64,000 nucleotides of DNA from Atriophallophorus winterbourni (taxonomy: Eukaryota > Platyhelminthes > Trematoda > Plagiorchiida > Microphallidae): NCBI GenBank assembly GCA_013407085.1, contig JACCGJ010000589.1, forward strand, positions 52,116 through 116,115, read 5' to 3'. Shown piece by piece: positions 12,109 through 22,169 of the stretch. Position 1 is the stretch's first letter. Each line of letters begins with the position of its first letter. Made by a program: the position numbers and the translations under genes. The notes beneath the pieces were generated by a model. That model was not told the DNA's origin. It ran no database searches and saw only the letters and a program-made list of their open reading frames with translations.

Positions 12109-12206
12109 GGTTTCGAGGTTTTTGCCTCTCATCAGCTATGCGTATCCGCTGGACTCTTCGCGTTTCGAACTAGTATTTGTGTAGACGGATGGCGTAATGT
12201 GAACTG
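12109..12206 (-). repeat. Inverted arm of the 257-bp satellite
   Basis: These 98 bp are the reverse complement of 12,359-12,457. The only obvious difference is the length of the A run in the hammerhead helix II loop. The minus strand here carries the hammerhead core strand CTGATGA (12,129-12,135). The arm joins the forward array at a CTG shared by both. It forms a 98-bp inverted repeat with a spacer of about 150 bp. Confidence 0.92.
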
Positions 12207-12429
12207 TGCTTCCGGTGAGATTTTAGCGTTTCGGAATGGTATTCTACTCTGATCTATCCTGGGGTTGTAATAACCCTCGCAGCAATACGCCGTTGGAGCA
12301 GTTGTGGCTTAGTTCAGTCCCTTCAGCTACTTATAAAGTAGCGAGTAGACGAGAACTTCAGTTCACATTACGCCATCCGTCTACACAAATACTAGTTCGA
12401 AACGCGAAGAGTCCAGCGGATACGCATAG

Positions 12430-12475
12430 CTGATGAGAGGCAAAAAACCTCGAAACCGGTCCTGTGCTTCCGGTG
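12430..12475 (+). ncRNA. Hammerhead-like motif, representative unit
   Basis: Seen: CTGATGA, then helix II GAGG/CCTC closed by an A-rich loop, then GAAA, then helix III CCGG/CCGG with a 10-nt loop, then U. These are the two invariant hammerhead strands with the A15.1-U16.1 pair in place. Against activity: the nucleotide after U16.1 is G, whereas hammerheads need A, C or U at position 17. I also cannot form a clean helix I next to the core; the nearest pairing is ACGC/GCGU across an internal loop. The same arrangement recurs at seven other positions in the array. Confidence 0.6.
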
Positions 12476-13200
12476 AGATTTTAGCGTTTCGGAATGGTAT
12501 TCTACTCTGATCTATCCTGGGGTTGTAATAACCCTCGCGGCAATACGCCGTTGGATCAGTTGGGGCTTAGTTTAGTCCCTTCAGCTACTTATAAAGTAGC
12601 GAGTAGACGAGAACTTCAGTTCACATTACGCCATCCGTCTACACAAATACTAGTTCGAAACGCGAAGAGTCCAGCGGATACGCATAGCTGATGAGAGGCA
12701 AAAACCTCGAAACCGGTCCTGTGCTTCCGGTGAGATTTTAGCGTTTCGGAATGGTATTCTACTCTGATCTATCCTGGGGTTGTAATAACCCTCGCGGCAA
12801 TACGCCGTTGGATCAGTTGGGGCTTAGTTTAGTCCCTTAAGCTACTTATAAAGTAGCGAGTAGACGAGAACTTCAGTTCACATTACGCCATCCGTCTACA
12901 CAAATACTAGTTCGAAACGCGAAGAGTCCAGCGGATGCGCATAGCTGATGAGAGGCAAAAACCTCGAAACCGGTCCTGTGCTTCCGGTGAGATTTTAGCG
13001 TTTCGGAATGGTATTCCACTTTGAACTATCCAGGGGTTGTAATACCCTCGCGGCAATACGCCGTTGGATCAGTTGGGACTTAGTTTAGTCCCTTCAGCTA
13101 CTTATAAAGTAGCGAGTAGACGCGAACTTCAGTTCACATGACGCCATCCGTCTACACAAATACCAGTTCGAAACGCGAAGAGTCCAGCGGATACGCATAG

Positions 13201-13245
13201 CTGATGAGAGGCAAAAACCTCGAAACCGGTCCTGTGCTTCCGGTA
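13201..13245 (+). ncRNA. Hammerhead-like motif with permitted base at cleavage site
   Basis: This is the fourth core in the array, at the junction with the diverged fifth unit. It reads CTGATGA, GAGG...CCTC, GAAA, CCGG...CCGG, U, and then A at 13,245 instead of G. It is the only copy with an allowed nucleotide at position 17. Helix I adjacent to the core is still poor, so self-cleavage remains doubtful. Confidence 0.5.
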
Positions 13246-14384
13246 AGATTTTAGCGTTTCGGAATGGTTATTCTACTCTGATCTATCATGGTGTTGTAAT
13301 TAACCCTCGCTGGCAAGACCGCGTGGATCGGTGGGGCTAGTTTAGTCCCTTCAGCTACTTATAAAGTAGCGAGTAGACGCGAACTTCGATTCAAATTGCG
13401 CAATCCGTCTACACAAATACTAGTTCGAAACGCGAAGAGTCCAGCGGATACGCATAGCTGATGAGAGGCAAAAACCTCGAAACCGGTCCTGTGCTTCCGG
13501 TGAGATTTTAGCGTTTCGGAATGGTATTCCACTTTGAACTATCCAGGGGTTGTAATAACCCTCGCGGCAATACGCCGTTGGATCAGTTGGGACTTAGTTT
13601 AGTCCCTTCAGCTACTTATAAAGTAGCGAGTAGACGCGAACTTCAGTTCACATTACGCCATCCGTCTACACAAATACCAGTTCGAAACGCGAAGAGTCCA
13701 GCGGATACGCATAGCTGATGAGAGGCAAAAACCTCGAAACCGGTCCTGTGCTTCCGGTGAGATTTTAGCGTTTCGGAATGGTATTCTACTCTGATCTATC
13801 CTGGGGTTGTAATAACCCTCGCGGCAATACGCCGTTGGATCAGTTGGGCTTAGTTTAGTCCCTTCAGCTACTTATAAAGTAGCGAGTAGACGAGAACTTC
13901 AGTTCTTATTACGCCACCCGTCTACACAAATACTAGTTCGAAACGCGAAGAGTCCAGCGGATACGCATAGCTGATGAGAGGCAAAAACCTCGAAACCGGT
14001 CCTGTGCTTCCGGTGAGATTTTAGCGTTTCGGAATGGTATTCTACTCTGATCTATCCTGGGGTTGTAATAACCCTCGCGGCAATACGCCGTTGGATCAGT
14101 TGGGGCTTAGTTTAGTCCCTTCAGCTACTTATAAAGTAGCGAGTAGACGAGAACTTCAGTTCACATTACGCCATCCGTCTACACAAATACTAGTTCGAAA
14201 CGCGAAGAGTCCAGCGGATACGCATAGCTGATGAGAGGCAAAAACCTCGAAACCGGTCCTGTGCTCCCGGTGAGATTTTAGAGTTTCGGAATGGTATTCT
14301 ACTCTGATCTACCCTGGGGTTGTAATAACCCTAGCGGCAATACGCCTTTGGATCAGTTGGGTTTAGTCCCTTCAGCTACTTACG

Positions 14385-14545
14385 CCCCAATCGCACAGCT
14401 CATGGACTCTTCTTCTCTCAACATTACACCTCTCTCATGCACGATGTCCTGTTAATATCATTTGTATCATATCTCAAAGCGCTTTCCGACCACTTATCAC
14501 GCCTGTATTCAGATGACGTGTTTTTATACGGTGCAGAATATTACC
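14385..14545 (+). pseudogene. Gypsy pol fragment right of the satellite
   Basis: It resembles 43,350-43,500 of the Gypsy copy at 41-44 kb and 15,600-15,740: the ATCGCACAGCTCA start, CTTCTCTCAACATTAC, then the AAAGCGCTTTCCGACC region. This is the linker between RNase H and the integrase zinc region. Frames are broken. Confidence 0.65.
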
Positions 14546-15148
14546 CATCCATGCATTCCTGTAAGCTTAGTATATTCATGGCAGTTTGGTCTAGCCGAAA
14601 ACTAGTTGGTGCGTTCAGCATGACACCGTACCTCCATCCGCACAACTTCGGTAAAAACCTCTAGTGCGTCAAGCGTTTACCCACAATCCACCATTAAGAT
14701 GGCGAGTAGGCGCGCGAAACGGGAAATTTGGCGATTATTCTGTGTGTATTTGACATGATATTATCTCTCTGTGTATTCCAATGCAGGGTTTTGTATCTCT
14801 TCCATATAACTCGATCGTGACGACGTTACTAAGCATCAAAGACAGTTTTTATCTTCTCAACCTAAGGTACACATGAACTCTTTACACTGATGCAATAGTG
14901 GCACACGCCATCAACAGACCACAGACGCTTGTCGCCAAGCATCCCGGTAGCCCCAGCAATGAGCACTCAAGGTCTAACACGAAATCAATCAGATAAGGTC
15001 CTCACCAGCCTGACGTCGCAGGCCACCCAGATTTCTCACGGCGTGGCCATTTACCATCAACCCCGGGGATGCAGGAAATTCTCAGCAGGTACTGTGTTTT
15101 CGAAATATCTGCTTCTTCGTTGTTAGGCCTACGGATGCGCCTACATCT
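14546..15148. other. Unassigned stretch
   Basis: An ORF at 14,929-15,126 (65 codons) shows no family features. No RNA gene or repeat was recognised. Confidence 0.45.
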
Positions 15149-15354
15149 CCTCTTACCGGGTTCGTACTAAGACGGTGCCAGAAGAGCGACCCCGCAAGTA
15201 GCACGTTCACCGCGTGTGAGAAGTCTCCACAACATGTTCACCCCGTGTGAAACGTAAATCGGCTTATTTTTGGTCTGTTTTCCATGTAACTAAACCGGTC
15301 ATCACCGACAATCGACCCATACAGATCAAGTGCCTTGACTGATTTCCGATTGAC

Positions 15355-16260
15355 TAGTTGATGATTCAGTTTACCAAGTTTACTGATCATAAACCCGTAA
15401 TTCACTCAATGAGCCTATCTGAAAATGGATACTTCCCTAGAGAGACGAGACACCTGGATATTGCCAGTCAATTCACGACTTACATACGGAACATCTCAGT
15501 TTCCCAAAATTTTGTCGCTGATGCACTCTCTAGAATAGCCATGATTGAGGCGCCATCCTCTCTCGATCTCAGCGAAATCGCTGCCGCGTAAATTGTCGAT
15601 GCCGAGATCGCACAGCTCAGAGAATCCGCTTCCTATGACATCAGAACACTACCCTTAACCGACGGCTTGGGTGATATCCCACGCGACCTATCGCAAAGCG
15701 CTCCACGACCGGTTATATTGTCTGCTTTCAGATGGCGAGTGTTTGATACACTACTTAATCCTTCCCATTCTGACATTCGTAAATCGTTAAAATAATCACG
15801 GGTAGCTTTATTTGACAGAAAGTCAATAGGGACGTTCGGCAATTGGCCAAATTGTGCGGCGAATGCCAACGAATGAAAATTGACTGGCGAGCCAAGTCTC
15901 CACTACGAACGTTCATCGAAGCGAATGAGCTTTTCTTTCACATCCACGCAGATCTATTTAGACCACCCCCCACATTGACCCTTTTATCAGGTGATTAGCG
16001 GTCATTCCGCCACAAAACAACTCTTCTTTGAGAGTTTCGCGCATTTTCTTAGAACATTTGGTGGCGCAGTACGGTTGCCCAAGGATTGTTACAAAGGACC
16101 GAGGTCCCCGTTTCGATGACGGGTTCATTAAATTGCTGGCTACTCTGGGCGACTAACATCATCGTCCGACATCAGCACCACTGTAATAACCACTTCCACG
16201 CGCACTAATTGCTCAGAGGACGCCATCACAACAACTTCGCGTTATTTAATGAAAACCTTT
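15355..16260 (+). pseudogene. Ty3/Gypsy RNase H-integrase fragment, unit 1
   Basis: The frame 15,358-15,591 reads FTDHKPVIHSMSLSENGYFP, then RETRHLDIASQFTTYIRNIS and QNFVADALSRI. This is the end of a Gypsy RNase H: TDHKPL-like, then the conserved VADALSR. Integrase remnants follow: the WPNCAANANE zinc-region equivalent near 15,840, HxDLF near 15,940, and AHFLRTFGGAVRLP with a TKDRGPRF-like stretch near 16,030-16,130. Frameshifts and stops rule out function. The copy in unit 2 is 22,170-23,075. Confidence 0.85.
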
Positions 16261-16504
16261 CGAAATCATAGTTTAGCTAAAAGATTCCATTCCGCAATAC
16301 TTTTCAGAAAATATTGATTGAAATATGTTTCTAACCGATTGTGTCTTCATAATTCACCCATAGTCTGACGAAGTTTCTGCGCCACGAGTGAAACTTTAAG
16401 CAAAACATTCTCTGGTCGATTGCACTCTTTTTACTTTAAAAGAGTATTTTGAAACTACTAACTATCGATATCACACTGTATATTTCATAATATTAAACAG
16501 CTGT
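16261..16504. other. Intergenic, downstream of PAN gene copy 1
   Basis: Short AT-rich stretch lying between the Gypsy remnant and the poly(A) signal of the PAN gene. No other feature seen. Confidence 0.5.
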
Positions 16505-16510
16505 TTTATT
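16505..16510 (-). terminator. Poly(A) signal AATAAA, PAN gene copy 1
   Basis: The minus strand reads AATAAA 22 bp past the predicted stop codon. It supports the predicted terminal exon. The copy 2 equivalent is at 23,320-23,325. Confidence 0.6.
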
Positions 16511-16531
16511 TTTCAAAACAAATTGTGAATG

Positions 16532-17187
16532 TCATAAATGTAACCCATCTCCACTTTCAAATAACCAGGCTAAATATGTCAAAAAGAAATTCAGTAGTGA
16601 TAAGTAATTTATTGCTCGTAAATAATGTCTCATATTGCAAAATGTCAACAAAAGAAAGTAAGGAGAAGAAAAGGAAGTTTCAAACAAAGTGAAATTGATA
16701 TGATGCCATCATGTGTATATAAATCACTTACCCGGACATCGTTTCACGACTGACACCCAATCGTTGCGAGGTTCTAGTTCAAATTCATGCCCGTCGAGGT
16801 AAATGTAACAATGATTTGGATGCTTGTGAAAAACAATTATGATAAATGTCAATTTACTCAGCTTATTTTCATTAAAACACAGTATCTTGACTAAACACAT
16901 ACCTGTTCTTCATAACTATACGCGATGCAGTCATTAATATTTTCACACAAAATGGAGCAGTTCCTGTGAAACCTCATGTCATTGGTACTTTTTGGTGAAA
17001 TTTGTTGATTTCGTAGCGCCATCCAGGTTTTTGAGCCAGTTTGGCAATTTGAATCAATAACTTCAGTTCCGTTGCATTGCGTAATTAGCAAGATTAGCCA
17101 AACCAGAGGCATGATCATCACTAACCATAATTTGTGACACCTGCATTTATACGATGTACAGCCAGTAATATGTTGACGAGCAACCAA
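16532..17187 (-). CDS. Secreted PAN/apple-domain protein, copy 1 (3 exons)
   Basis: Exons: 17,187-16,903 (95 codons), 16,822-16,732 and 16,569-16,532. Donors are CAG/GTATGT and CCGG/GTAAGT. Acceptors are CACAAG and ATATTTAG. Phases (0, then 1) fit and give a 137-residue protein. Residues about 26-40 (MPLVWLILLITQCNG) look like a signal peptide; Met26 is a plausible alternative start. Six cysteines at 48, 77, 81, 87, 100 and 124 have the spacing of a PAN/apple fold (expected pairs 1-6, 2-5, 3-4), including CSILCENINDCIAYSY. PAN domains bind protein or carbohydrate outside the cell; no partner can be inferred here. The gene lies alone among repeats. The terminal exon rests on splice signals only. 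Confidence 0.72.
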
Positions 17188-17639
17188 TCAGCGGAACGCC
17201 GGTGTTAACTGAAATTTCATTGGGTGACGGACAATTGCTGGCAAAGATTCCTGGCAGCTTGTCGAGGAATACACTACCTCATAAAATTAGAGCAGGATGG
17301 TTTTCCTTGGTATAATCAACTGGAAAAATATTAGTTCTAAGGAACTATCATGATGATATGAAACGTGACTATACATGTTGACTTTTGAGGTCGAGTTTTA
17401 ATATGAAATCTTCACATTGATTAGTAAGGCGTGGTGCAATAGCTGAGAAGGCGACAAGTCATCTGAAACAACGTTAATTTCAATCCACGAATCCCACAAA
17501 ATGAATTCAAAGTAATTCAAAGTTTTAGTGGTCCAGAAAGCAAATACTTTACAGTAACCACAGATTAAAAAATTAAGGAATGCATAAAAACAACGCACAT
17601 GTTTTATCAATATGAAAAGTCTGCACGTGTATTCAGGTG

Positions 17640-18260
17640 CGCGGTTGAGTTTAGTCAACATATACTTGTCACGTTGAACCTTGACCAAGTTCAGGCTTGA
17701 TGCGCAAATGATATGTGGGGGCAGAAAGTTCCATATAAAGCATACTCGTATAGCAAAGAAAAAAATTCGACAATTTGATCTTGAGTATGGAATAATTAAC
17801 TTGCTGCCATGCGATCTGCGACCACGTGCTTCCTCCTGATGAAACAGGTGTTTAAGTGGGTGATACACAGTATGCAGAATGTTGAAAAGCAGGATCAAGT
17901 CGCCCCCGAGAGGACGATACGAAAAGTCAAAAAGGTTTGCAATCATCTCCTCGTACGGCCTGTTATAATGCCCGGTCACCAGTTTTGTAGCTTGGTGGTA
18001 TACGCGTTGCAGCAAGGTCATGTACTTCTGTAACCATGGAGACCATGCTTAAACAGCGTACTCCATTGCTGGTCTCATATAGGTGTTCATCATCCGCGGG
18101 AGTATCTGCTTTGTGAAACTGCCGAAGATCCTTCTGAGCAATATTTTTTGTTTAAAAACAGAACACTGCTATGAAGACTTCAAGTTACTTCTAATCCGCA
18201 CACCCAGGTCTTTCTATTTCGTAACCCATGAAAGTTGCTGAGTTCGCAGAGAGTATGTGA
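17640..18260 (-). pseudogene. CR1-like LINE RT C-terminus, unit 1
   Basis: The minus-strand frame 18,021-17,398 opens with MTLLQRVYHQATKLVTGHYN, then FDFSYRPLGGDLILLFNILH and FFFAIRVCFIWNFLPPHI. This is the C-terminal third of a CR1-like RT (compare IYHRATKLV and RLRSDVIITYKIL in the LINE at 57 kb). Upstream, near 18,240-18,030, are broken remains of the DLGVRI region. The long 207-codon frame is therefore a LINE remnant, not a host gene. Confidence 0.85.
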
Positions 18261-18261
18261 A

Positions 18262-20680
18262 TTCGAATGATTTACCGACATTTTACATTTTATATTTTTG
18301 GATGTTGAATGGTAGGCTGTTTCAAATGTTTACATAATCACCGTTTGCACACACAACGACCCGCTCGAAAAATTTAATTTCTGGATGGTTCCTCATTTAA
18401 AGACCCGCAATTAAATTCCAGAGGATCATATAATGGTCGAATATTCATACCATGAAATTATCATCAGTCTGAGATATTAAAACTATAAAAATAAATTTTC
18501 GTATATAAAATTACTGGTTGTGACCATTACTAGTTTAGACTTAAAACATTTGCAATATATGATAAATGAGGGAGCGTTAGATTGATATCACTGAAAATCT
18601 AAAAGTTAATATATAGAAATAGAACTACAGATTCGAACTCTCTACCGAGAAGAGATATCATAGCCATTTTTAATTTCTGAACAAATAAACAATCGTAGGA
18701 ATCCGCCTTTCGTATCCAAATTTGATCGATTTATTTTTCGTTTTTAATTTATAAAAACGTTCAGAATAATTTGTGGAATACTTAAATTTTCTAAATTTAT
18801 CAAATGTATTCTGGATAAAGCTAATACTTATGGAGATGTAATTAAAAAAGCAAAATTTGTTGAAACTATTGATCGCTGCATTTGAATCGTTTTATTTTAT
18901 TATACTACTTATGAGTAGCACTGACGTAGAAACGGTTGTTTACCAATGTAAATAGCGATCAAGGGCATCGTTAAATCATATGTTTTAAACACCTGTTAAT
19001 CTCACGATTTAGTCTATGTTTATTCCCACGAATTCTTTCAGATATAAAATGCTCAGCAAGAAGTTAAATGTAGAAACTTCCGTTAAAACCATTAATTCAA
19101 AAATTTAATTGTAATTCCTTTTTTTAGATTTTCCTATTGATAACGAGAAAATGATTTCCAAAAAGTATCACAAAATCTTATACCAGTTAGTCAATCAGTT
19201 ACTTGAAATGTAAAGAATGTATGAACACAAAACTAAGAAATCAGCAATTTTATTTTCGAAAATCAATTAGATTCATATCAGCATTAGGTCCCTAAATTGA
19301 ATTAAGATGCGTCCACGTTCGTGAGTGTGAAACATTTGAGAATGTCGGTATCTCAATTTCAGATGTGAATGAAATATTTTGTGAGAGCCTTATCAACTTT
19401 AGCATAGTCAATTTTTTAAGCGCAATCTGGCCAAAGCGTATACGTATGGTAGCTAATTTTTCAACCTTAAGCTCATCCAATTAAACCCTGTAGGTTTCGT
19501 TAATGTAGTCTCAGTGAAATAGAAATTCGAATGCTAATCCGAACCAACAATCTGCATCAGCAAAACAAATCCACATTCATGTGACTTGTACCGAATAATC
19601 AGGTACTCATAAGCAGTCTCAAACCTGAAAATTATGTTCCACTAATTTGCCTTAATGCATTTGTATTTATTAATTATTGGTATATAATTTTCCGTGAACG
19701 TGATAGAATCACACAATATATTTCGTGGTAGTCCGCACTCACCAGTATCGCGTATCGGCAACCCAATATTCAAGGATCAATTTGAAGTTATGATAAACCC
19801 AACTTATTTCTAATTTTAAATTTATTCGGCGATTAAAATTCTAGTTCAGCTTTATTCAAGTAAGGTGTCTCATTTCTCTATCCTGAGTACATTACGAAAA
19901 ATCAACCCAGACATGATAGACTTGATCTGTCATTTCTATTTTCTGACGTAATTTCACGATCATCATGTCAAAGGCCAAAATAGCTACACGTTCCATCGAG
20001 TCAACTGTTTATCAATAGCAACGGTGATAATAATGTACTCGGCATCCGATTTGTAGTGCTGGGACAGCAAATGATCCAACTTGAGCAAATTAAATTACGT
20101 TATCCACGCTGAATTAGCTCCATTTCCTTTTGAAATCGGACAGAGTTTAACTTTCATCACGTTAAAATCGCCAATCTTAAAGCTAATCAAGTGCATCATG
20201 AAAGTGCACATCCAAACATCTAGAAGGTTAAAATACTTTTACAGCAGCTCAACACGTTTTGCAGATAAATCGACCCAGTTCATCTGACCACCTTACTACA
20301 TTTGAGGATTGACGCACGGTACTAGATTAAGGTGATAGTATACAAACTTGCTAAAAATGCGTATTTCCAAAGCTTTCTTTTGAGTCAACCACAGAAAAGC
20401 CATGTGGCAAATCTTTAAACAAATTACATAGAATGACCTCTAAGATCTCGAAAATAGACCACATCCCTAGCTCCTACATCTATTCGTGAATGATATAACT
20501 AACATTAAACCACGAGTTTTTGATTTGAAACCTTCGTTTGCTTTAGTTGAACCTGGTAAATAGACCGCTGATCTATTAGCAGACATTTATGCCTGAGTTT
20601 TCCACCCACGATTTTCACAGGGTCCGTTCAAGTATCTACCATTCAACGTGATGGAATAACTTTGAGTGAAGTATTGCTTG
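18262..20680. other. AT-rich stretch without recognised gene, unit 1
   Basis: Duplicated at 25,090-27,530 at about 93-95% identity with no bias that would suggest coding. Short ORFs (19,292-19,480; 20,081-20,287) have no recognisable motif. Confidence 0.5.
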
Positions 20681-20689
20681 CTCAGATTG

Positions 20690-21955
20690 TGTTTCTGCTG
20701 AATTTGCGAAACCATTGGAAGTATTTCTCAGTTAGCTTAACAAGTTGGATCCCAAAATCCATGTTACAAAAAAGATTGAGTCGACAGAAGGGACACTTTT
20801 ATTATTGGAATGTCTCGCGCGAAAGCAGACTGTTCAATTAGCACTACTGTCTATCGTGAGCCTATCGACACAGATGCGGTCTTGCAGTACTTATCAGCGC
20901 ACTCCAAAAACTATTTAATTCAGTGACGAAATCGCTGTTCTACAAAGTTAAACGCTTGTGCGGCAGTGCCACCGATAAAATGCGATCCCATCAAGAAGTT
21001 AGTCGTCGGCTTGCTGATCATGGTTACCATAAGCGTCTAATTAAACGCAAAATAATACGGGTTAAATACCCAGCACTTAAAACGTTTGGCTTGCAACATC
21101 TTCTAAAAATTACGTTGAAGAAGCGTTAGAGGGGATAAGTCGAATCTTGATTAACGCAGGTATACGAGTAATTTATAAAAGGGGTAGAACGCTTGGCTTC
21201 TAATTAACGCATCTCATGGATAAAATTTCTTGAGGCTGCGAAGTAGAAGTTGCGTATATTAAATCAAATGCAAGGGTTGCTTGGTAGTATATATCGGGCA
21301 AACACACAGAGAACTCATTATCAGGATAGGTAAACACAAAAATTGAATCGGTAAGCAGCCACGCAATTCCAGTGAATATCATTTAGTGATAAGAGTTTCA
21401 ACACTAGCACAACACGTGCTGGGCACAGGTCACAGCGTTGATCTTGTTAACGTAGAAGTGATAAAGATCTTAAGTGATAAAACCATACATGGAACGACTT
21501 CACGCTGAGACGGTTGAGATAACAGAGACCGCTAAGAATGCAGTCATTAAGATGGATGGGGCTGATATCTCCACAATCATGCGTGCGTTTCTGCAGCTTA
21601 TAAACATTAACGTGCGTCACCGATTACGCAATCGAGATAATATGTCAACAATCTCATTCACACATACAAAGACCAAACAAATAAGATATCATACAGGTAG
21701 TGCTGCGCCAGTCTAACTTAACAGGCGCAGAGACCACCATGGTCTGTGCAGTTATTAACCGGATTAGGATTGGTCTGGTGAATGAAATTTAAGCTTGATC
21801 TCTTGGTAAAGCCAACTTTGGTCTGAAGAAGCTTCTAAGTCAGAAGCGAAACGTTACAAATAAACTACTCTCAACGATTCATTAAAAACTTCCTTTTTTA
21901 TGATTATAATTCCCCGATCAGTCACTTACATTTTCCTTTTCATTGCTGATATTGC
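20690..21955 (+). pseudogene. Penelope-like element 3' half, unit 1
   Basis: Near 20,848-20,922 the frame TVYREPIDTDAVLQYLSAHS resembles the TxVYRKPTxTDxYL end of Penelope RT. Near 21,270-21,330 a frame reads CLVVYIGQTHRELIIRI, then GKHKN. This matches the GIY-YIG endonuclease of Penelope elements in the VYIGxTxRxLxxRxxEH form. After this come AQHVLGTGHSVDLVNVEVI and the tail segment ERLHAETVEI. Frames are interrupted. The 5' RT core is missing or beyond recognition. Penelope elements with GIY-YIG are known in schistosomes. Confidence 0.8.
21823..21852 (+). ncRNA. Hammerhead-like hairpin at Penelope 3' end, unit 1
   Basis: CTGAAGA is followed by an imperfect hairpin GCTTCT...AGAAGC and GAAAC. 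This fits the hammerhead CUGANGA / helix II / GAAA layout, with one extra A before helix II. Published work describes hammerhead motifs in Penelope-like elements. Cleavage competence cannot be judged because helices I and III are very short here. Confidence 0.5.
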
Positions 21956-22169
21956 TTAGTTTTCCTCTTACCGGGTTCGTACTAAGACGGTGCCAGAAAA
22001 GCGACCCCGCAAGTATCACGTTCACCGCGTGTGAGAAGTCTCCACAACATTTTCGCCCCGTGTGAAACGTAACTCGGCTTATTTTTGGTCTGTTTTCCAT
22101 GTAAAAAAACCGGTCATCACCGACAATCGACCCATGCAGATGAAGTGCCTTGACTGATTTCGGATTGAC

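Larger units (their letters stand above)
12204..14384 (+). repeat. 257-bp satellite array with hammerhead-type core
   Basis: There are eight tandem units plus a partial ninth. The core CTGATGA falls at 12,430, 12,688, 12,945, 13,201, 13,458, 13,715, 13,971 and 14,228, giving a period of 256-258 bp. Each unit also has a perfect hairpin GCTACTTATAAAGTAGC, a TTCGAAACGC segment complementary to GCGTTTCG, and a 65-codon frame starting MVF that I regard as incidental. Units are 95-99% alike except the fifth (13,240-13,460), which is visibly diverged. The array ends against a Gypsy fragment at 14,385. No terminal target duplication was seen. Confidence 0.93.
15149..21960 (+). repeat. Tandem duplication, unit 1
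   Basis: Begins CTCTTACCGGGTTCG and repeats at about 21,962, an offset near 6,814 bp. Paired landmarks: 15,358/22,173 (Gypsy), 17,187/24,001 (PAN gene start), 18,021/24,838 (LINE), 21,823/28,693 (Penelope hairpin). Identity is about 92-97% overall. One ~950-bp stretch (15,727-16,676) shows no difference that I can see. Confidence 0.93.

Noticed and set aside
12236..12433. 65-codon frames (MVFYSDLSWGC...) repeated in several satellite units
   Set aside because: They exist because the DNA units are near-identical. Other units break the frame by single-base indels (for example 12,750-12,950 and 13,240-13,400) with no sign of selection on the protein.
12204..14384. CRISPR-like array
   Set aside because: Units are 257 bp, contiguous and without unique spacers. 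The genome is animal.
17398..18021. 207-codon minus-strand ORF as a host gene
   Set aside because: Its sequence is the C-terminal part of a CR1-like reverse transcriptase, with a decayed upstream part and a duplicate at 24,542-24,838.
20081..20287. Short ORF in the AT-rich part of duplication unit 1
   Set aside because: The equivalent region in unit 2 (~26,940-27,130) does not keep the frame.
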